Positions 5,917 to 9,006 of a stretch of DNA of 9,006 nt are shown in pieces. Position numbers and translations under genes: made by a program. Location of the stretch: assembly GCA_947460165.1 (NCBI GenBank), contig CANHKH010000109.1, positions 1-9,006 on the forward strand, read 5' to 3'. Source of the stretch: Comamonadaceae bacterium. GTDB lineage: Bacteria > Pseudomonadota > Gammaproteobacteria > Burkholderiales > Burkholderiaceae_C. Every line of letters begins with the position of its first letter. Position 1 is the first letter of the stretch. The notes below the pieces were generated by a model. That model saw nothing but the letters and a program-made list of their open reading frames with translations, made no database searches and was not told where the DNA came from.

Positions 5917-5955
5917 AACATCGGTCAAATAGGTGGGAAAAGCCGACCCGCAGAA

Positions 5956-5972
5956 CCCGGGGCTGGCCCGGG
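5956..5972 (-). terminator. Hairpin directly after the zinc-ribbon Nudix gene
   Basis: Two CCCGGG blocks (5956-5961 and 5967-5972) can form a 6-base GC stem around a 5-base loop, starting 3 bases past the reverse-strand stop codon of the Nudix gene. A clean T run does not follow directly; TTTTCCC comes about 15 bases later. It could end or weaken transcription before rdgC. Confidence 0.35.
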
Positions 5973-5975
5973 GTG

Positions 5976-6530
5976 TCAGGCGATGTCTATGGTGTGCACG
6001 CCCCAGTGGCCGCGGCGCCTGTCGTCAAAGTAGCGCTCCAGCGTATCGCGCACGGTGCGAAAGGCAATTTCGTCCCAGGGAATTTCGTCTTCCGTGAAAA
6101 GCCGCGCTTCCATGGTCTCATGCCCGGGGTTGAAGTGCGTGCTGAGCAGGCGTGCTCTGTAAAACAGGTGAACTTGGCCCACACGAACCACGTTCATGAC
6201 CGTGAACAGGTCTTGCAGCTCAATGCTGGCGCCGGCCTCTTCGTCGGTTTCGCGGGCTGCGCCTTGCGAGGTGGTTTCCCCGTGCTCCATGAAGCCGGCG
6301 GGCAGCGTCCACTTGCCCCGGCGCGGCTCGATGTTGCGCTTGCACAGCAAAATTTGCTCGCCCGTCTCGCCCCACCAGGGCACGGTGCCCACCACATTGA
6401 GCGGGTTTTCATAGTGCACGGTGTGGCACACCGTGCAAATGGCCCGTTCCCGGGTGTCACCGTCGTCCGGCAGGCGGTAGGCGATGGCCGAGCCGCATTC
6501 GCGGCAATGCTTGAGAAGAGGGCGCTGCAT
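5976..6530 (-). CDS. Nudix hydrolase with N-terminal zinc ribbon
   Basis: Predicted nucleotide-sugar or dinucleotide pyrophosphohydrolase, 184 residues. The N-terminus has four cysteines in two CxxC pairs (C9/C12 and C32/C35), a zinc ribbon like that preceding the Nudix domain in NudC-type proteins. The Nudix box is complete and canonical at residues 79-101: GFMEHGE, then seven residues, then RETDEEAGA, giving the metal-binding glutamates. WTLPAGFME before it is typical of ADP-ribose/NADH pyrophosphatase relatives. The C-terminal FTEDEIPWDEIAF segment is common in this group. The exact substrate is unknown. The ATG at 6530-6528 precedes the zinc ribbon directly. The gene lies 62 bases downstream of the FAA-hydrolase gene and 88 bases upstream of rdgC, all on one strand. 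Confidence 0.93.
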   Translation of the reverse strand: MQRPLLKHCRECGSAIAYRLPDDGDTRERAICTVCHTVHYENPLNVVGTVPWWGETGEQILLCKRNIEPRRGKWTLPAGFMEHGETTSQGAARETDEEAGASIELQDLFTVMNVVRVGQVHLFYRARLLSTHFNPGHETMEARLFTEDEIPWDEIAFRTVRDTLERYFDDRRRGHWGVHTIDIA

Positions 6531-6592
6531 GGCGGCAGTTTAGTGGGCTTTCGGGCTGAGCTCGGCCATTGACAAAGCTGGCGAAAGGGGTT

Positions 6593-7288
6593 TCAGACCA
6601 CCTTGACGCTGAGCGTGCCCAGGCCGGTGATGCCGCCTTCCAAGGTGTCGCCGCGCACCACGGCGGCCACACCCTCAGGCGTGCCCGTGAAAATCAGGTC
6701 GCCGGGCAGCAATTCCCAGGCCGCCGAGAGGTGTTCAATGGTCTCGGCCACGTTCCAGATCAGCTTGTCAATGTGGCTGCGTTGGCGGTCTTGGCCGTTG
6801 ACTTGCACGTAAATCTCGGCCTCGGCGATGGCCGGCACCAGCGCGGCGGGGGTGATGGGGCCCATGGGCGCCGATTGGTCAAAGGCCTTGCCTATGCACC
6901 AGGGGCGGCCTTGCTTTTTCATCTCGTTTTGCAGGTCGCGGCGCGTCATGTCCAGGCCCACGGCGTAGCCGGCAATGTGGCGGGCCGCGTCGGCCGCCGC
7001 AATGTTTTTCCCGCCCACGCCAATGGCCACCACCAGCTCAATTTCATGGTGAAAGCTCTGCGTCATGGGCGGGTAGGCCATGGTGCCGGTCTGGCCTGGC
7101 GGCACCACCACCAGCGCGTCGGCCGGCTTCAAAAAGAAAAAAGGCGGCTCCCGGCCGGTAAAACCCATTTCTTTGGCGTGTTCCACGTAATTGCGGCCCA
7201 CGCAGTAAATGCGGTGCACGGGAAATTGCAGGTCTGAGCCCACCATGGGCACAGTGATGGGGGCGGGCAGGGGATGGGTGTAGTTCAT
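6593..7288 (-). CDS. Fumarylacetoacetate-hydrolase-family protein, fumarylpyruvate hydrolase (NagK)-like
   Basis: Metal-dependent hydrolase of the FAH superfamily, 231 residues, the compact single-domain size of FAHD1, YcgM and NagK. The opening IYCVGRNYVEHAKEMG, the EPPFFFLKPADAL segment, the metal-ligand residues E82 and E84 (FHHEIELVVAIG) and D113 (GLDMTRRDLQ), and PGDLIFTGTPEGV near the C-terminus are diagnostic of the family. The start region resembles NagK, which splits fumarylpyruvate to fumarate and pyruvate at the end of gentisate degradation. Oxaloacetate decarboxylase or acylpyruvase activity, as in FAHD1, is an alternative. The ATG at 7288-7286 is consistent with the family start. 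A divergent MarR gene begins 131 bases away and may control it. The link to the oxygenase operon 4 kb away is inference. Confidence 0.92.
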   Translation of the reverse strand: MNYTHPLPAPITVPMVGSDLQFPVHRIYCVGRNYVEHAKEMGFTGREPPFFFLKPADALVVVPPGQTGTMAYPPMTQSFHHEIELVVAIGVGGKNIAAADAARHIAGYAVGLDMTRRDLQNEMKKQGRPWCIGKAFDQSAPMGPITPAALVPAIAEAEIYVQVNGQDRQRSHIDKLIWNVAETIEHLSAAWELLPGDLIFTGTPEGVAAVVRGDTLEGGITGLGTLSVKVV

Positions 7289-7290
7289 GG

Positions 7291-7300
7291 GGTCCGGACC
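7291..7300. promoter_or_regulatory. Ten-base perfect palindrome directly before the FAA-hydrolase start
   Basis: GGTCCGGACC is a perfect palindrome beginning 3 bases upstream of the reverse-strand start codon at 7288, where a ribosome binding site would normally lie and where none is otherwise seen. It could be a protein-binding site or chance in GC-rich DNA. Confidence 0.25.
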
Positions 7301-7352
7301 GAAAATGAGCTTGAAAAGGCATTTAAACAGCTTGCCGCCCCCCGGCCCATGG

Positions 7353-7365
7353 TGGGTTTCACCCA
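7353..7365. promoter_or_regulatory. Candidate operator in the MarR/FAA-hydrolase divergent region
   Basis: TGGGT-TTC-ACCCA is a 13-base inverted repeat near the middle of the 131-base gap (7289-7419) between the two divergent genes, a sensible place for a MarR operator. The same gap holds a direct repeat of AGCTTG at 7308-7313 and 7329-7334, exactly 21 bases apart. Binding is inferred only. Confidence 0.3.
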
Positions 7366-7419
7366 GGTGACAGGCGCGCAGGCCCAGCCGCTTGAAGGCC
7401 GCGCTTTACACTGTGGTTC

Positions 7420-7887
7420 ATGATCAAGAGTTTTGATTTTGGCAGGGCGCCGGCCCATTTGATCAGGCGCGCGCACCAGTTGTCTGTCTCCCTCTTCATG
7501 GAAGAGGCAGACGACTTTGGCGTCACGCCTGTGCAATTTGCCATGCTCAACGCCTTGATGGACGACCCAGGCCAGGACCAAGTGACCTTGGCCTCGCGGG
7601 TGGCTTTTGATGCCGCCACCTCCGGCTCGGTGATTGCCCGGCTCGAATCCAAGGGCTGGATACGCCGCGAGGCCGACGAGCAAGACCGGCGGCGCAAGCG
7701 GCTGTGGATCACGGACGCGGGGCAAGCGGTGGCCCTGCAAATGAAGCGCCCGGCCAGCAACACCCAAGAACGCCTGGTGGCGCCCCTGAGCCAGGCCGAG
7801 CGTGAGCAGCTGGTCGAGCTGCTGGGCAAGCTGGTGGCGGCGCATGAATCGCCGCATGATGCGCCGCAGACGGTCAGCTCACGCTGA
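7420..7887 (+). CDS. MarR-family transcriptional regulator
   Basis: A 155-residue winged-helix regulator that would bind DNA as a dimer and usually responds to small aromatic or phenolic ligands. The N-terminal dimerisation helix is followed by DDFGVTPVQFAMLNAL, the recognition region around residues 66-77 (ATSGSVIARLESKG), and the wing D86-EQDRRRKRLWITDAG, the typical DxRxxR-type motif with RRK here. Length and order are normal for the family. The ATG at 7420 follows GTGG, a weak ribosome binding site. It is divergent from the FAA-hydrolase gene, and by the usual logic of such pairs it is likely to repress that gene. Its stop codon lies inside a hairpin at the junction with the converging ABM gene. 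Confidence 0.93.
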   Translation: MIKSFDFGRAPAHLIRRAHQLSVSLFMEEADDFGVTPVQFAMLNALMDDPGQDQVTLASRVAFDAATSGSVIARLESKGWIRREADEQDRRRKRLWITDAGQAVALQMKRPASNTQERLVAPLSQAEREQLVELLGKLVAAHESPHDAPQTVSSR

Positions 7888-7889
7888 CC
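7872..7889. terminator. Hairpin containing the MarR stop codon
   Basis: GGTCAGC (7872-7878) pairs perfectly with GCTGACC (7883-7889) around TCAC. The TGA stop (7885-7887) is within the right arm. It sits at the 12-base junction with a converging gene, so it may end transcripts from either side, though no T run follows. Confidence 0.4.
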
Positions 7890-7899
7890 CTGCCCAGCC

Positions 7900-8202
7900 T
7901 CAAGCCGACTTGGCCACCAAGACAAAGTGCTCCACCGCAGGCGGGGCGGCAAAGAAGGGGCCGACGATGGCGCGCCAGTCTGCAAAGGCCGGCGACTGGC
8001 GAAAATCCACCGTGTGGTTTTCCAGCGTGTCCCAGAACACCTGCAAGATATAGCGCTCGGGCGACTCCATGCCCCGGTTCACCTTGAAACCCCGGCAACC
8101 CTTGGCCTTGGCAATGACCTCGGTCAGCCCTTTTTCAATGGCCAGGTCAAAAGCGGCTTGCTGGCCGGGGTGAATGCGGATGTCGGCGAGTTCAAGAATC
8201 AT
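7900..8202 (-). CDS. Antibiotic biosynthesis monooxygenase (ABM)-domain protein, putative quinol monooxygenase
   Basis: A 100-residue dimeric alpha/beta-barrel-type protein of the ABM family (YgiN-like), members of which oxidise or bind quinols and polyketide-like compounds without a cofactor; many are of unknown function. Recognisable parts are the first strand LELADIRIHPGQ, the helix QAAFDLAIEKGLTEVIAKAKGCRGF, the strand RYILQVFWDTLENHTVDFRQSPAFADWRAI (with the conserved H of the xxHxxxFRxSPxF pattern), and the final EHFVLVAKS. The start at 8202-8200 has AGAGGA at 8214-8209, 6 bases away, the best-placed ribosome binding site on the reverse strand here. It is divergent from rimO across a 57-base gap, and converges with the MarR gene. 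A link to aromatic metabolism is possible but unsupported. Confidence 0.88.
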   Translation of the reverse strand: MILELADIRIHPGQQAAFDLAIEKGLTEVIAKAKGCRGFKVNRGMESPERYILQVFWDTLENHTVDFRQSPAFADWRAIVGPFFAAPPAVEHFVLVAKSA

Positions 8203-8226
8203 GGTCTGTCCTCTTTATTTGAAAAG

Positions 8227-8232
8227 TTGACA
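8227..8232 (+). promoter_or_regulatory. Perfect -35 box (TTGACA) upstream of rimO
   Basis: TTGACA matches the sigma-70 -35 consensus exactly. The best -10 partner, GACAAT (8248-8253), is only 15 bases away and matches 4/6. Such a promoter would start transcription close to the rimO ATG at 8260. The pairing is weak, so treat it as a candidate. Confidence 0.35.
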
Positions 8233-8259
8233 CTGTAGAGGCTCTGAGACAATCAGGCC

Positions 8260-9006
8260 ATGAACGATGTCGCCCCTGTCACCTCCGCCGCCGTGAAGGC
8301 CCCCCCAGCCGCACCGCGCGTGGGCTTTGTCTCGCTCGGCTGCCCCAAGGCCTTGACCGATTCGGAGCTCATCCTCACCCAGCTCAGCGCCGAGGGCTAC
8401 CAAACCTCCAAAACCTTTGAGGGCGCGGATTTGGTGATCGTCAACACCTGCGGCTTCATTGACGAGGCCATCAAGGAAAGCTTGGACACCATTGGCGAGG
8501 CCTTGGCCGAAAACGGCCGGGTCATCGTGACGGGCTGCCTGGGCGCCAAAACAGCCGAAGGCGGCAGCAACCTGGTCAAGAGCCTGCACCCCAGCGTGCT
8601 CGCCGTGACCGGCCCGCACGCCACCCAGGAGGTGATGGACGCGGTGCACCTGAACCTGCCCAAGCCCCACGACCCGTTTGTGGATTTGGTGCCGCAGTCT
8701 TTTGGCGTGGCCGGCATCAAGCTCACCCCCCGGCATTACGCCTACCTCAAGATCAGCGAGGGCTGCAACCACCGCTGTACTTTTTGCATCATCCCGTCCA
8801 TGCGTGGCGATCTGGTATCCCGCCCGATTGGCGATGTGCTGAACGAGGCCCGCGCGCTGTTTGAAGGTGGCGTGAAAGAGCTGCTGGTCATCAGCCAGGA
8901 CACCAGCGCCTACGGCGTGGACGTGAAGTACCGCACCGGCTTCTTCGACGGCAAGCCGGTCAAGACGCGCATGTTCGATCTGTGCGCCAAGCTGGGTGAG
9001 TTGGCT
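8260..9006 (+). CDS. rimO: Ribosomal protein S12 methylthiotransferase RimO (partial, first 249 residues)
   Basis: RimO is a radical-SAM enzyme that adds a methylthio group to an aspartate of ribosomal protein S12 (Asp88 in E. coli numbering), using two [4Fe-4S] clusters. The N-terminal UPF0004 domain has the expected cysteines C28 (VSLGCPKALTDSE), C64 (VNTCGFID) and C93 (VTGCLGA). The radical-SAM cluster motif is C169-NHR-C173-TF-C176, followed by IIPSMRG. The sequence VSLGCPK..DSE separates RimO from its relative MiaB, which starts differently. The reading frame stays open to the right edge, so the SAM-domain end and the TRAM domain are missing. The ATG at 8260 lies after a short N-terminal Ala/Pro-rich extension of about 20 residues, and no strong ribosome binding site precedes it. 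It is a widely conserved housekeeping gene, divergent from the ABM gene. Confidence 0.97.
   Translation, partial: MNDVAPVTSAAVKAPPAAPRVGFVSLGCPKALTDSELILTQLSAEGYQTSKTFEGADLVIVNTCGFIDEAIKESLDTIGEALAENGRVIVTGCLGAKTAEGGSNLVKSLHPSVLAVTGPHATQEVMDAVHLNLPKPHDPFVDLVPQSFGVAGIKLTPRHYAYLKISEGCNHRCTFCIIPSMRGDLVSRPIGDVLNEARALFEGGVKELLVISQDTSAYGVDVKYRTGFFDGKPVKTRMFDLCAKLGELA

Noticed and set aside
4781..5932. A 383-codon forward open frame opposite rdgC
   Set aside because: The reverse frame is clearly RdgC. The forward frame is low-complexity and overlaps the end of the exported-protein gene.
5874..6572. A 232-codon forward frame opposite the zinc-ribbon Nudix gene
   Set aside because: The reverse strand has a complete Nudix box and zinc ribbon; the forward frame has neither domain nor convincing start.
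6569..7237. A 222-codon forward frame opposite the FAA hydrolase
   Set aside because: The reverse frame contains the full FAH-family signature; the forward product is His/Gly/Arg-rich shadow sequence.
8215..8772. A 185-codon reverse frame opposite the start of rimO
   Set aside because: RimO cysteine motifs are intact on the forward strand and the reverse frame has no recognisable domain.
1..9006. An undescribed multi-gene system, mobile element, defence island, CRISPR array or tRNA
   Set aside because: Every substantial frame except two small ones belongs to a known family with ordinary spacing. I saw no transposase, integrase, long terminal repeats, regularly spaced repeats or cloverleaf sequence.

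Overview
The window is GC-rich and gene-dense. Its proteins read like those of a betaproteobacterium of the Burkholderiales, most likely the Comamonadaceae. That placement rests on recognised protein families and base composition only. I see no RNA genes, insertion sequences, CRISPR array, attachment site or replication origin. No stretch longer than about 200 bases lacks a gene.

Left part (1-2468): a small catabolic locus. A NahR/NagR-like LysR regulator (cut off by the left edge) is divergent from a tight three-gene operon. The operon encodes the large and small subunits of a Rieske ring-hydroxylating oxygenase and a Rieske ferredoxin, in the order known from salicylate 5-hydroxylase (nagG-nagH-nagAb). 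The 108-base divergent gap holds a T-N11-A dyad typical of LysR operators. A strong hairpin follows the ferredoxin. No ferredoxin reductase is present, so electrons must come from a reductase encoded elsewhere.

Middle (2628-4845): a 78-residue protein of unknown function, a small rhodanese-like TIGR01244/DUF442 protein, a reverse-strand Nudix hydrolase with a split Nudix box (NUDT19-like), and a small exported protein of unknown function.

Right-middle (4868-7288, reverse strand): a fumarylacetoacetate-hydrolase-family enzyme resembling fumarylpyruvate hydrolase, a zinc-ribbon Nudix hydrolase and the recombination-associated protein RdgC, all in one direction and possibly co-transcribed. A MarR regulator (7420-7887) is divergent from the hydrolase and is the obvious candidate to control it.

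Right end (7900-9006): a small antibiotic-biosynthesis-monooxygenase (ABM) domain protein on the reverse strand, divergent from rimO, the ribosomal protein S12 methylthiotransferase, which runs off the right edge.

Working model (inference): the oxygenase hydroxylates an aromatic acid of the salicylate/anthranilate/terephthalate type under LysR control. If the product is gentisate, the fumarylpyruvate-hydrolase-like enzyme 4 kb away could act at the end of that pathway, but no gentisate dioxygenase or maleylpyruvate isomerase is in view. The rest looks like ordinary chromosomal housekeeping. I did not find a convincing undescribed multi-gene system. The most open items are the reductase-less oxygenase, the orphan 78-residue protein and the hairpins at gene junctions.
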